A stretch of DNA of 64,000 bases, taken from assembly GCA_030753015.1 (NCBI GenBank), contig JASMDC010000004.1:62001-126000 (forward strand). The letters are read 5' to 3'. This DNA comes from Candidatus Undinarchaeales archaeon. Its GTDB lineage: Archaea; SpSt-1190; JASMDC01. The position numbers were made by a program, and so were the translations under genes. Shown here piece by piece: positions 52,925-61,101 of the stretch. Positions within the stretch are counted from its first letter, which is position 1. Each line of letters opens with the position of its first letter. Under the pieces are notes generated by a model that had not been told where the DNA came from, did not search any database, and worked only from the letters and a program-made list of their open reading frames with translations.

Positions 52925-54133
52925 ATGATGGAACCAAGGAAGATGACCGACTCAGTGACCTGGATGGGAGCGATCGACTGGGACCGCCGACTGTTCGACG
53001 CGCTCATCCCGCTACCTGATGGCACGAGCTACAACGCGTACCTCATCAGAGGAAGCGAGAAGACCGTGCTGTTGGACACGGTCGATCCGACAAAGGCTGA
53101 GGTGCTCCTGCGTCAGTTACAGGACGTCAGGTCCATAGACTACATCGTGTCCCATCACGCCGAGCAGGACCATTCAGGCGCTATACCGGACGTCCTCGAA
53201 CGCTACCCCGAAGCACGGGTGATCACGACACCCAAGGCTAAGCCGATGCTCATCGACCTCCTGGGTATCGACGAGGACCGAATCATAACGGTAGAGGATG
53301 GTTCTACCATATCGCTCGGGGACAGGACCCTCACCTTCATCCACACGCCCTGGGTGCATTGGCCTGAGACGATGGTCACGTATATGCCCGAGGAGCGCAT
53401 CCTCTTCAGCGGCGATTTCTTCGGTTCGCATTTGGCGACCACTGACCTCTACGTGACCGACGGGGCGAGGGTGCTCGAGGCGGCCAAGCGGTACTACGCC
53501 GAGATCATGATGCCGTTTAGGACGATCATCGCCAAGAACCTGGCGAAGCTCGAACAATTCGACATCAGGACTATAGCTCCAAGTCACGGCCCCCTGTACG
53601 ACCAGCCATCGTTCATTGTGGACGCCTACAAGGCCTGGACGTCGGACCATCTGACGAATATCGTGGTGCTCCCCTACATTTCCATGCACGGCAGCACCGG
53701 GACGATGGTGACGCATCTCATCGGGGCGCTCGCGGAACGTGGCGTGATGGTGGAGCCCTTCGACCTCGCCGTCACGGACATAGGAAAGCTCGCGATCGCC
53801 CTGGTGGACGCCCCCACCATTGTGGTAGGTACGCCGACGGTACTTGGCGGGCCGCACCCGTCCGTGACGTACGCCGCAACGCTGGCGAACGCGCTCCGGC
53901 CCAAGACGCGGTTCGCGGCGGTCATCGGCTCCTACGGCTGGGGTGGGAAGGCCGTGGAGACCGTGGTAGGATCGATCCCCAACCTCAAGGTCGAGGTCGT
54001 CGGCTCGGTCCTGTGCAAGGGCACGCCTGGAAAGGATGAGTTCGTCGCCCTAGACGGGCTCGCCGACACCATCGCCGGCAAGCACCGGGAGATCGGTGTC
54101 CTGGAGGTCGCAGGGGATGAGGGCGATGTTTGA
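52925..54133 (+). CDS. Flavodiiron protein (FprA type)
   Basis: The 402-residue protein has an N-terminal metallo-beta-lactamase di-iron domain (HHAEQDHSG at residues 77-85 giving HxExDH; SGDFFGSHLA; APSHGPLYDQPSFIV) and a C-terminal flavodoxin domain (YISMHGSTGTMVTHLIGALA, IGSYGWGGKAVETVVG). Such enzymes reduce O2 to water or NO to N2O in the cytoplasm, often with F420H2 or rubredoxin as donor. Adjacent hemerythrin and Fe-S genes support a detoxification role. ATG at 52925 or 52928. Confidence 0.93.
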   Translation: MMEPRKMTDSVTWMGAIDWDRRLFDALIPLPDGTSYNAYLIRGSEKTVLLDTVDPTKAEVLLRQLQDVRSIDYIVSHHAEQDHSGAIPDVLERYPEARVITTPKAKPMLIDLLGIDEDRIITVEDGSTISLGDRTLTFIHTPWVHWPETMVTYMPEERILFSGDFFGSHLATTDLYVTDGARVLEAAKRYYAEIMMPFRTIIAKNLAKLEQFDIRTIAPSHGPLYDQPSFIVDAYKAWTSDHLTNIVVLPYISMHGSTGTMVTHLIGALAERGVMVEPFDLAVTDIGKLAIALVDAPTIVVGTPTVLGGPHPSVTYAATLANALRPKTRFAAVIGSYGWGGKAVETVVGSIPNLKVEVVGSVLCKGTPGKDEFVALDGLADTIAGKHREIGVLEVAGDEGDV

Positions 54134-54272
54134 GCCGAAGATAGAGCGTGCCTGATGCCCCGAGATCGACACCATCATCGATGATCATGGACGTATCATC
54201 GCGCAGAGCGACCGTCTCGGGCAGCCCATATGGAGGTCTGATGATCCGGAGGGACGTGATGTCGGGTCCCGC

Positions 54273-54821
54273 TCAGCCCTTGGCCCTGCCCTCGAGCTCC
54301 TCCACGATCGACAGGAACCGCTCCTTGGACCCTTTCTCGAACCTCTTTTGCTCGGCCTGGTCAAACCGCTTCAGGATCGATTGCTTCACCTTTGCGTCCA
54401 ACGCCTCCTCGGCCATGACGTAGAGGATGTTGTCCTCCTTGTAGATGTGCTCCTGGAGCAGCTGCGCGTAGTTCAGAGCGTTCTCCATGACCTTGGACGG
54501 ATCGTTCTCACCCACCCCTGCCTCCATGCCCTTGACGAAGTCCCTCCCGATGTCGTGCTCGTGTAACATTTGCGGTATGGGATTGCAGTGCATTTGCACG
54601 TCGTCCTTGCACAGCTCGACGAACAGGATGTCCTCCTCCTTCGCATGGTGGAACCTGTCGGCATAGTTACGTATGAAGTCGATGGCCTTCTCAAAGAACT
54701 CCCTGTCTAGCTCCTTGCCCGATCGAAGGGACTCGCATTCCTTGACCAGTGCACCTATCAGCCTCAGTATGTTCTGGTGTTCCTCTGAAAGGATCGTTGT
54801 TGGTCTTTCGGCAGGGTTCAT
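54273..54821 (-). CDS. Hemerythrin-domain protein
   Basis: A 182-residue HHE-domain protein: TTILSEEHQNILRLIGALVK, ADRFHHAKEEDILFVELCKD, MLHEHDIGRDFVKGMEAG and LLQEHIYKEDNILYVMAEEA supply the histidines and glutamates of the di-iron site. It probably binds O2 or NO. A TTG at 54842 extends the frame, but the TATA box TATAAATAATTA lies at about 54844-54855, so transcription would start after it; the ATG at 54821 gives a leaderless mRNA. A long palindrome lies directly upstream of the TATA box. Confidence 0.85.
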   Translation of the reverse strand: MNPAERPTTILSEEHQNILRLIGALVKECESLRSGKELDREFFEKAIDFIRNYADRFHHAKEEDILFVELCKDDVQMHCNPIPQMLHEHDIGRDFVKGMEAGVGENDPSKVMENALNYAQLLQEHIYKEDNILYVMAEEALDAKVKQSILKRFDQAEQKRFEKGSKERFLSIVEELEGRAKG

Positions 54822-54855
54822 GTCAGTGGTTGATGAAGCCAATAATTATTTATAC

Positions 54856-54879
54856 ATATGTGAATTTAAATTCACATAT
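54856..54879. promoter_or_regulatory. 24-base perfect palindrome upstream of the hemerythrin gene
   Basis: The half ATATGTGAATTT (54856-54867) is followed without spacer by its exact reverse complement (54868-54879). It abuts the hemerythrin TATA box on the minus strand and lies 135 bases before the ArsR-family gene on the plus strand. A regulator dimer site is very likely; the neighbouring ArsR protein is the obvious candidate. Confidence 0.6.
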
Positions 54880-55013
54880 AATGTATGGACGAGGTGGACA
54901 ATAGCATAGGGATAGCCATGTTCCTCTTAGAGACCGGGGACCACCAGATGGTGTTCATTTGACAGCTTTCGCTGGAGGTGGAGGATGCACAGCACATGTG
55001 AGTCCCATTTCAA

Positions 55014-55328
55014 ATGACGCGTGAATGTCATCTCTTCTTTGAGACCCTGGGCACAAAGGTGAAGCTCAACATCCTCACCACCCTGAGGGAAGGGCCGTTG
55101 AGCGTCAATGAGCTTTCAAGGGCCGTCAATCATGAAAGGAGCAAAGTCTCCCATGCACTACGCTCCCTTCATGACTGCCGCTTCGTCGTGGTCAGTAAGG
55201 ATGGGAGGAGGAGAATCTACTCTCTGAACACGGACACGATCGTGCCGCTGCTCGACCTGGTCGAGAGGCACATGAACACCTATTGCATGGGCAAGGGCTG
55301 CAACAAACAGGCCCGCGGGGGTCGGTAG
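55014..55328 (+). CDS. ArsR-family winged-helix regulator
   Basis: A 104-residue regulator: LFFETLGTKVKLNILTTLRE, LSVNELSRAVNHERSKVSHA and the wing FVVVSKDGRRRIYSLNTD. Cysteines at residue 5 (RECHLF) and in the tail (TYCMGKGCNK) could bind a metal or sense redox state. An upstream in-frame TGA limits the start to the ATG at 55014. A ten-residue frame (MHSTCESHFK) after GGAGGTGGAGG ends with a TGA overlapping this ATG, suggesting translational coupling. It probably controls the hemerythrin gene through the palindrome between them. Confidence 0.82.
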   Translation: MTRECHLFFETLGTKVKLNILTTLREGPLSVNELSRAVNHERSKVSHALRSLHDCRFVVVSKDGRRRIYSLNTDTIVPLLDLVERHMNTYCMGKGCNKQARGGR

Positions 55329-55345
55329 GCCGGGCGTTCGGGACG

Positions 55346-55510
55346 CTAGACGGCTATCGCAACAGTGCCAGAAGCCGCTCCTCCGCGCCGTAGAGCCATC
55401 CCTGGAAGGAAGGTCGTCCCCACGTAACGGTTCAAGATGATCAGCTCCCTAGAGAAGATGAGGTCGCCCAGCACGAGGAACAGCAGTCCGGAGACCAGCG
55501 AAGTGGAATG
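55346..55510 (-). pseudogene. Possible remnant of a membrane protein
   Basis: The minus strand encodes LVSGLLFLVLGDLIFSRELI followed by ILNRYVGTTFLP, one or two membrane helices resembling the end of a YhhN-type (lysoplasmalogenase-like) protein; the end then makes better sense in another frame (WLYGAEERLLALLR), implying a frameshift. There is no upstream continuation. It occupies part of the roughly 340 bases between the ArsR gene and the repeat protein; the remainder holds the promoter TTTTTATAACAATTGTTAT (55545-55563). Confidence 0.3.
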
Positions 55511-55672
55511 GAGAAAGGCCGAGTCAGACGGGAACCGAAGGAAGTTTTTATAACAATTGTTATGTTCGCTTTGCCATGGACACGTGTGGACACCACGAAC
55601 ATGTCCCGGCCGGAACGACACCGGTCACGAGCAGAGGGGGCACACCCCCCGCCCTTCCCTGAGATAAGGACC

Positions 55673-57229
55673 ATGGAAACCATATCGCGTACCGTTGCCC
55701 TGACCCTGCTCATCTGTTTTGTCCAAGCAGCGAGCCTGTCGCCAACACCTGTCCCTACCATGACTGCCGTACCGACCTCGGCGGGCATTGAAGTAGAATG
55801 GTGCGGACGCTACACCCGCATCTGCGGGCCGTGGCCAGCCGACGCCGAGAAGGGGTGCGGGTCGTTCTGGGAGAAATCCCCGACGGGCAGCGAAGGGGAC
55901 ACCCGTGGAGCGACGAAGGTCTGCTACAACACCCACCTCACCTTTGCAGAGGTGGAGGGGCCGGGCAGCGACGAGCGGACCATGCACTGCGGTCACGCCC
56001 GCGGGGAGCCGCCGTGCGTCGATCCGGAATGGTGCGGACGCTACACACGCATCTGCGGGCCGTGGCCAGCCGACGCCGAGAAGGGGTGCAGGTCGTTCTG
56101 GGAGGGAGCACCGACGGGCGGCGAAGGGGACACCAGTGGAGCGACGAAGGTCTGCTACAACGCCCACCTCACCTTTGCAGAGGTGGAGGAGCCGGGCAGC
56201 GACGAGCGGGCCATGCACTGCGGTCACGCCCGTGGGGAGCCGCCGTGCGTCGAACCGGATGAGGTGGAGGGCGAGGTCACCCCCGTGCCGGTGGATGCCG
56301 TCGAGCTAGAGGAGTCCAGAGCAGCGACCACCGGCCCCGAGGTCACCGCTCCACCGGCGCCGCCGTCCCCCACGCCCTCACCAAGCCCCGCACCCGAGCT
56401 CCTGTTCGGAGTCATCCCCAAGGCCAGGGAGGGGATGATCGCCTTCGCCAAGGAGTACTGGGAGATCTTGGCCGGCGCCATCGGCTCCCTGGGTGTCGTC
56501 GCCTACTACCTCCACGTCCTCAAGCGCAAGACTCTGGGCGAGGAGGACGTGGTTGTCGAGCGGGGGAAGACGCTGGATGGGAACGCTGTCAAGGTGGCTA
56601 TCACGGTCAGGAACAACTCCACCTTCAAGATCACCGATATCAAGGTCACCATCGACCACCCCCCCGCCTTCAAGGTCCAGGGCGGCTCCCCCACCGTGGA
56701 GCTGGGTAACATCAGGGCCGGCGAGTTCCAGAGCTCCGTCTTCCACCTCGTCCCCACCAGGAGCGTGAAGGGTTCGGTGACCGGCTCCATCACCTACGAG
56801 AACAACAAGGGCAGGCCCAAGGTCGTTCCCATCGAGCCCATTGATCTGGGCTCGGTGTCCCCCGCCCTTGAGCAGGTGCGGCTCTCCCACGAGGAGTTCG
56901 CTCAAAGGGTCCAATCCCTCATACAGGACAGCAAGACCGTGACCATCCGAACCGACCCCGCCACGGTCTTTGGCAGGATCAAGGAGCGGTTCTCCGCCAT
57001 CCACACCGTGTATGAGGTGGTGGACCCCGAGCGGACGACGTTCCTCGGCGAGTATGCGGGCCAGAACGCCTACAGCAAGGCATTCATCGGCGCATGGATC
57101 AATGTCGTCGGGGGCGCTGCGGAAGGCCAGGTCGAGCTCATCGTGTACGGCGAGGAGGAGGCGAGTGTCACGGGCCTCCTGAGCGAGCTCGTGGAGCTCA
57201 TCGAGACTAAGGAGAGCTGGGTGGCGTAG
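55673..57229 (+). CDS. Membrane-anchored protein with two cysteine-rich repeats
   Basis: The 518-residue protein has a signal peptide (ISRTVALTLLICFVQAASLS), two near-identical 77-residue repeats with six cysteines each (WCGRYTRICGPWPADAEKGC as start), a proline/threonine linker (APPAPPSPTPSPSPAPE), one membrane helix (YWEILAGAIGSLGVVAYYLH) and a cytoplasmic-side region of about 225 residues that includes a beta-sandwich like DUF11/CARDB domains (VAITVRNNSTFKITDIKVTI). The repeats probably lie outside the cell and form disulfides. No family is recognised. The longer start at 55508 precedes the signal peptide and is rejected. Function could be sensing, adhesion or redox; unproven. Confidence 0.75.
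   Translation: METISRTVALTLLICFVQAASLSPTPVPTMTAVPTSAGIEVEWCGRYTRICGPWPADAEKGCGSFWEKSPTGSEGDTRGATKVCYNTHLTFAEVEGPGSDERTMHCGHARGEPPCVDPEWCGRYTRICGPWPADAEKGCRSFWEGAPTGGEGDTSGATKVCYNAHLTFAEVEEPGSDERAMHCGHARGEPPCVEPDEVEGEVTPVPVDAVELEESRAATTGPEVTAPPAPPSPTPSPSPAPELLFGVIPKAREGMIAFAKEYWEILAGAIGSLGVVAYYLHVLKRKTLGEEDVVVERGKTLDGNAVKVAITVRNNSTFKITDIKVTIDHPPAFKVQGGSPTVELGNIRAGEFQSSVFHLVPTRSVKGSVTGSITYENNKGRPKVVPIEPIDLGSVSPALEQVRLSHEEFAQRVQSLIQDSKTVTIRTDPATVFGRIKERFSAIHTVYEVVDPERTTFLGEYAGQNAYSKAFIGAWINVVGGAAEGQVELIVYGEEEASVTGLLSELVELIETKESWVA
55796..56257 (+). repeat. Two tandem 231-base repeats within the cysteine-rich protein gene
   Basis: Copy one spans about 55796-56026 and copy two about 56027-56257, an exact period of 231 bases (77 codons). 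Nucleotide identity is very high, with only scattered changes such as GGCAGCGAAGG against GGCGGCGAAGG, indicating a recent in-frame duplication or ongoing homogenisation. Confidence 0.85.
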
Positions 57230-57319
57230 CTGCATCCAAAGATCCCCTGCATCGTCGGCGACGGTTGTCATCACACGACGGGCCCCCCGTCATCTCTTTA
57301 GCCACCTCAGGAGACCCAC

Positions 57320-57925
57320 CTATGCTTCGTCGCTTTCTCCCAGCAACGTGACGATGTCCTTCCTGATGCCCTCGGGCTCCCACTTGTTCATAAGGTACAT
57401 CTTCCTCACGTTGTTGTCCCGGTCAATGAGAAGGGCGATCATGGAATGGCGGAAGGTCTCGTCATCCTGCCTCTCCGCGATGATCTCGTACTCGTCGAGG
57501 ATCTTTTCTATGGCTTCTTCGTCCCCACCGAGGAAGTGCCAGTTACTGAAGTCCGCGCCGTACAGCTCCCCGTACTTCTTGAGCATACCGAGGGTGTCGC
57601 GCTCGGGATCGAACGAGACGAGAATAAGCACGGTCCTTCCACCGAGCTCCTCCCCCAGGGATTCCTGGAGCCTCCTGAAGTTCTTGGTGGTCCTCGGACA
57701 CATGTTCGGCATCTCGCAGCTCGTGTAGATGAAGCTCATCACCTTCACCTTTCCAAGGAGCTGGTCCGAGGATATCGTCTCATTGTCCTGGTTCAGAAGC
57801 TCGAAATCGGGAGCCTTTTTGATGATGTGTAGAACTTTCTTCTCAGGTGCTGCTCTATAGGAGATTATAAATATACTCCCTAATACGATTATCCCTATTA
57901 TTATGGCTATTATCTTCGATTCCAT
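57320..57925 (-). CDS. SCO1/SenC-family protein
   Basis: A 201-residue membrane-anchored thioredoxin-fold protein: an N-terminal helix (IIAIIIGIIVLGSIFII), then MSFIYTSCEMPNMCPRTTKN, LILVSFDPERDTLGMLKKYG and a RHSMIALLIDRD segment with the copper-ligand histidine. SCO proteins deliver copper to CuA sites or keep their cysteines reduced. The cysteines are spaced C-x5-C instead of the common C-x3-C. A CuA-type cupredoxin encoded 4 kb upstream in the same direction is a plausible client. Its ATG overlaps the upstream stop (TAATG). Confidence 0.82.
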   Translation of the reverse strand: MESKIIAIIIGIIVLGSIFIISYRAAPEKKVLHIIKKAPDFELLNQDNETISSDQLLGKVKVMSFIYTSCEMPNMCPRTTKNFRRLQESLGEELGGRTVLILVSFDPERDTLGMLKKYGELYGADFSNWHFLGGDEEAIEKILDEYEIIAERQDDETFRHSMIALLIDRDNNVRKMYLMNKWEPEGIRKDIVTLLGESDEA

Positions 57926-58767
57926 TATTTCACCTCGAGCTTGACCCAGTCCGATATGTACTTCCTGCCTCCACGGTCGCCCTTTGCACCGTTCCACACG
58001 GCGAACGCAAAATAGCTTATCTCACCGGATACGAACGTAGCATCGGGCTCACTGTGGGCGGAATCGAGCCTCCGTTTGAACACCACGTGCCACCTCCCGT
58101 TGTCGTACAGGCCCCGACCCTGCACCGTCTGGTTCTCCTTCACCACAGAGGTGCCGATCCCCGTCGCCACGAGGTCACGCACCGCCGAATTGAGCGCAGG
58201 TCGTGTGACGACGAGCACCTCCTCCTCCTCGAACGGATAATGATAGTCGGCATAGGGCGTCGACCCCTCTGGAACCTCGTTCGACCAGAACTGACCATCC
58301 AGGTCGGCCTTCCAGTGCCAGATACCGACCATGTCCTTGAAGCCCATTATGATCGAGGAGGGCTTTGTCCTGTTCTTCAGGGGGAACATGATCGCGCAGG
58401 CGTCAGAGAACGTGTTCGTGCCAGACAGGATGTCCTCGGTTTCGTCATCCCAGCTCACATAGAGATAGATGTCCTTCCCGTTGTGGAAGGCCTTCACGGC
58501 GATGGGGGGGAGCGAACCTTTTGCGGGCCAGGGGATCACCGTGAGCTGGTAGACGAGCTCGACCTCCGTTGGTGGCTGCGTGTCCCACACCTCCAGGGAG
58601 ATGCCCGTGGACAGATCTATGTCCCTGTCGACGAAGGGCGCTTCTGTAACCTCCGGTTCCCCCACCCCCACCGGGCCCTCCACCGACCGGATGAAGCCAT
58701 AGGTGACGAGCACCAGGAAGGAGAGCACCAATGTGATCGATACGATCACGACGGTCTTCGGTCTCAT
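57925..58767 (-). CDS. Ethylbenzene-dehydrogenase-type heme-binding protein
   Basis: A 280-residue protein with an N-terminal membrane helix (VVIVSITLVLSFLVLVTYGF) and an external domain resembling the heme b subunit (gamma) of ethylbenzene dehydrogenase and related enzymes: AVKAFHNGKDIYLYVSWDDE, CAIMFPLKN, MVGIWHWKADLDG and GLYDNGRWHVVFKRRL. These domains bind one heme b through Met and Lys and act as electron relays outside the cell. No molybdenum partner of that family is adjacent, so here it may link the quinone pool to a copper enzyme. Heme biosynthesis genes follow directly upstream. Confidence 0.72.
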   Translation of the reverse strand: MRPKTVVIVSITLVLSFLVLVTYGFIRSVEGPVGVGEPEVTEAPFVDRDIDLSTGISLEVWDTQPPTEVELVYQLTVIPWPAKGSLPPIAVKAFHNGKDIYLYVSWDDETEDILSGTNTFSDACAIMFPLKNRTKPSSIIMGFKDMVGIWHWKADLDGQFWSNEVPEGSTPYADYHYPFEEEEVLVVTRPALNSAVRDLVATGIGTSVVKENQTVQGRGLYDNGRWHVVFKRRLDSAHSEPDATFVSGEISYFAFAVWNGAKGDRGGRKYISDWVKLEVK

Positions 58768-58861
58768 GCAGGCGTCCCTCCACGGCGATCCTCCCCGGCC
58801 CGTCCGGACACACTATCCATGAACCCCTTCAGAGGCCTACGGGACCATTGATCGCGAGGGA

Positions 58862-59950
58862 TCATCGATGACCCTCCCCCGAAGGATGGTACACGCAGTA
58901 CGGCTCCTCGCCCAGGAGGTTCCCCGAGGTGCCCAGCGCTCTGGCCCTGCACCCCCCGCAGACCGACCGGTACTCGCAGACGCCGCATCTGCCCTCTAGC
59001 AGGTCGTGGTCCCTGAGCGACCGGAAGAGGGGGGAGCCCTGGTATATCCTCTGGAAGGACTCCTGCCGGACGTCCCCCGCCTTCACCGGCAGGAATCCGC
59101 ACCCGTACACCTCGCCCGTGCTGGAGATGAAGCAGAAGCCGTTGCCGGCCATGCATCCCCTACCACCCGAGCGTGAGCCCCGTCCACCGCCGTGGGGCCG
59201 GCCCGCAGGTCCATCCGGCGGCTTGCCGTCGTCCTCCCCCTCCATCTGGGCGATGACCCTCGTGTAGTGCGGGGCGCAGGTCATCTTGATAGGGAGCGGC
59301 AGAGAACGGTTCCATCCATATACTCTCCTCAGCGTCCGCTCGTACTCCTCGGGAGATATCTCCATCCTCACCTTGGCCCTTCCCGTGGGCACCAGCATGA
59401 ACACGTCCCACGCCTTGGCACCGAGCCTCTCGGCAAGGTCCCGGATGTTGGGAAGGTCCCCCAGGTTGTGCTGGGTGACGGTCGTGTTGATCTGGAAGGG
59501 CATCCCGCCGTCCTTGAACACCTTGAGGGCCGATGCGGCCATCTCGAACGAACCCGCCACCTTGCGGAAGCCGTCATGCACCTCGGGATTCGAACCGTCG
59601 ATGCTTATGGAGACCATCCTCACCCCGCTCTCCTTCATCCTCCGAACGGTCCCGGGCACTATTTTGCTCCCGCTCGGCGCCATGACAACCCTGAAACCCC
59701 GCTCGTCGGCGCGTGCCGCTATGTCGAAGATGTCCTTCCTGAGAAGGGGATCACCGCCCGACAGGATGAAGACGGGTTTGGCGAACCCGGCGATGTCATC
59801 GATAAGCCTGAAGGTCTCCTCGGTGGTGAGCTGGTGTGGATCGGGCTCGGTCTGCGCATTGGCCCTGCAGTGGACGCACGCGAACCTGCAGGCCCTGGTG
59901 GACTCCCAAGCAATGACCCGGGGCGAAGGGTGATCGTCCGACACCCTCAT
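58862..59950 (-). CDS. ahbD: Heme synthase AhbD (radical SAM)
   Basis: The 362-residue protein has the AhbD start VIAWESTRACRFACVHCRAN with CxxxCxxC, FILSGGDPLLRKDIFDIAAR and a C-terminal SPASM-like cysteine cluster CGVCEYRSVCGGCRARAL. It oxidatively decarboxylates two propionates of iron-coproporphyrin III to give heme b, the last step of the siroheme route. A glycine/arginine-rich insert near residues 242-265 (PAGRPHGGGRGSRSGGRG) is unusual. Its ATG overlaps the ahbC stop (ATGA). Confidence 0.88.
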   Translation of the reverse strand: MRVSDDHPSPRVIAWESTRACRFACVHCRANAQTEPDPHQLTTEETFRLIDDIAGFAKPVFILSGGDPLLRKDIFDIAARADERGFRVVMAPSGSKIVPGTVRRMKESGVRMVSISIDGSNPEVHDGFRKVAGSFEMAASALKVFKDGGMPFQINTTVTQHNLGDLPNIRDLAERLGAKAWDVFMLVPTGRAKVRMEISPEEYERTLRRVYGWNRSLPLPIKMTCAPHYTRVIAQMEGEDDGKPPDGPAGRPHGGGRGSRSGGRGCMAGNGFCFISSTGEVYGCGFLPVKAGDVRQESFQRIYQGSPLFRSLRDHDLLEGRCGVCEYRSVCGGCRARALGTSGNLLGEEPYCVYHPSGEGHR

Positions 59951-61101
59951 ACAACCTCCATCCCGATCTCCTCGTCGGTGAGGTAGCATGCCGGATCGGG
60001 TGCCCAGAGGTCGTGGTGGGCGGCCTCCGCCCGCACCCTGAGGTTCCCGTTGCACATGTCGAGGTAGCTGCATCCAGCACACCTCCCCGTGAGGAGCGTT
60101 TTACGGTTCCTGAGGTCCTTCAGCAGCGGTTGGTCCGGATCCGACCAGATCTCGCTGAACCTGCGCTCCAGGATGCTCCCCACCGAGTGGTGGTGCCAGA
60201 ACTGGTCGGCATGCACGAATCCGTTGAAGTCGACGCATCCTATGCCCGAGCCGGAGCTGTTCCCGCCGTTCATCCGGAAGAGCTCCCGGGCCTCCTGCGC
60301 CCTCTCGGGATCCTGTTCGAGCAGCTTCCGATAGACATAGGGGGCATCGCAGTGGTTGTCCACGGTCAGGACCTCCACGTCCCTCCCGCTCCTGTCCAGT
60401 GCCTCGACCCTCTCTATCATGTGGTCGATGAAACCGCGCCTCTCGGCGTGCGACAGGTCGTCGTGGATCAGGTCTGCCGCTCTCCCCGAGTAGACCAGGT
60501 GGTAGAAGCACACCCGCGGTATCCCCTCCTCCTCAACAAGGTCGAACATCCGGTAGGCGTCCGGAAGGTTGTGCCTCGTGAGTGTGAACCTCAGACCGGT
60601 CCTGAGCCCGGCCGAGATGCAGTTCCGGATCCCCTGCACAGCGGAAGCATAGGCGCCGTTCAGTCCCCTGAAGCGGTCGTTCGTCCCCTCCATCCCGTCC
60701 AGGCTTATCCCGATGTAGGAGAATCCCGCTCTCTTCAGTCTCCCGGCATTCTCCCTGGTGATGAGCGTCCCGTTGGTGGACAGGACAGTCCTCATCCCGA
60801 GATCCTTCGCCCTGCCTGCCAGGTCGAACAGGTCTTCCCTCATGAGGGGCTCACCTCCCGAGAATATGAGGACGGGCACGCCGAACTGAGCAAGATCGTC
60901 GATGAGGTCCTTCCCCTGCTCCGTGGTGAGCTCGTCCGGGCGGATCCCGCCCTCGGCCCGGGCATAGCAGTGCACGCAGCTCAGGTTGCATCTTTGCGTG
61001 GTGTTCCAGACCACCACGGGCCTGCGGTGAACACCCCTCCGGTACCGGAGGTGGTCACCCGCTCCCTCCCTTCCACACCATATCCTGGTTATATTGATAA
61101 T
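59947..61101 (-). CDS. ahbC: Radical SAM protein AhbC (siroheme route), apparent ATT start
   Basis: Radical SAM enzyme with TQRCNLSCVHCYARAEGG, VLIFSGGEPLMREDLFDLAG and a C-terminal CAGCSYLDMCNGN cluster; it removes acetate side chains from 12,18-didecarboxysiroheme. The first ordinary start is a GTG at 61017, which cuts off the conserved front. Reading upstream in frame gives INITRIWCGREGAGDHLRYR and RGVHRRPVVVWN, typical of AhbC N-termini, back to an ATT at 61101 where methionine is expected; no ATG, GTG or TTG lies between. The ATT lies inside the last codons of ahbB, 13 bases overlap. Either AUU initiation or a start-codon change is implied. Confidence 0.82.
   Translation of the reverse strand: MINITRIWCGREGAGDHLRYRRGVHRRPVVVWNTTQRCNLSCVHCYARAEGGIRPDELTTEQGKDLIDDLAQFGVPVLIFSGGEPLMREDLFDLAGRAKDLGMRTVLSTNGTLITRENAGRLKRAGFSYIGISLDGMEGTNDRFRGLNGAYASAVQGIRNCISAGLRTGLRFTLTRHNLPDAYRMFDLVEEEGIPRVCFYHLVYSGRAADLIHDDLSHAERRGFIDHMIERVEALDRSGRDVEVLTVDNHCDAPYVYRKLLEQDPERAQEARELFRMNGGNSSGSGIGCVDFNGFVHADQFWHHHSVGSILERRFSEIWSDPDQPLLKDLRNRKTLLTGRCAGCSYLDMCNGNLRVRAEAAHHDLWAPDPACYLTDEEIGMEVV

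Noticed and set aside
55508..55672. N-terminal extension of the cysteine-repeat protein
   Set aside because: It would place 55 charged residues before a clear signal peptide and crosses the promoter; the ATG at 55673 is better.
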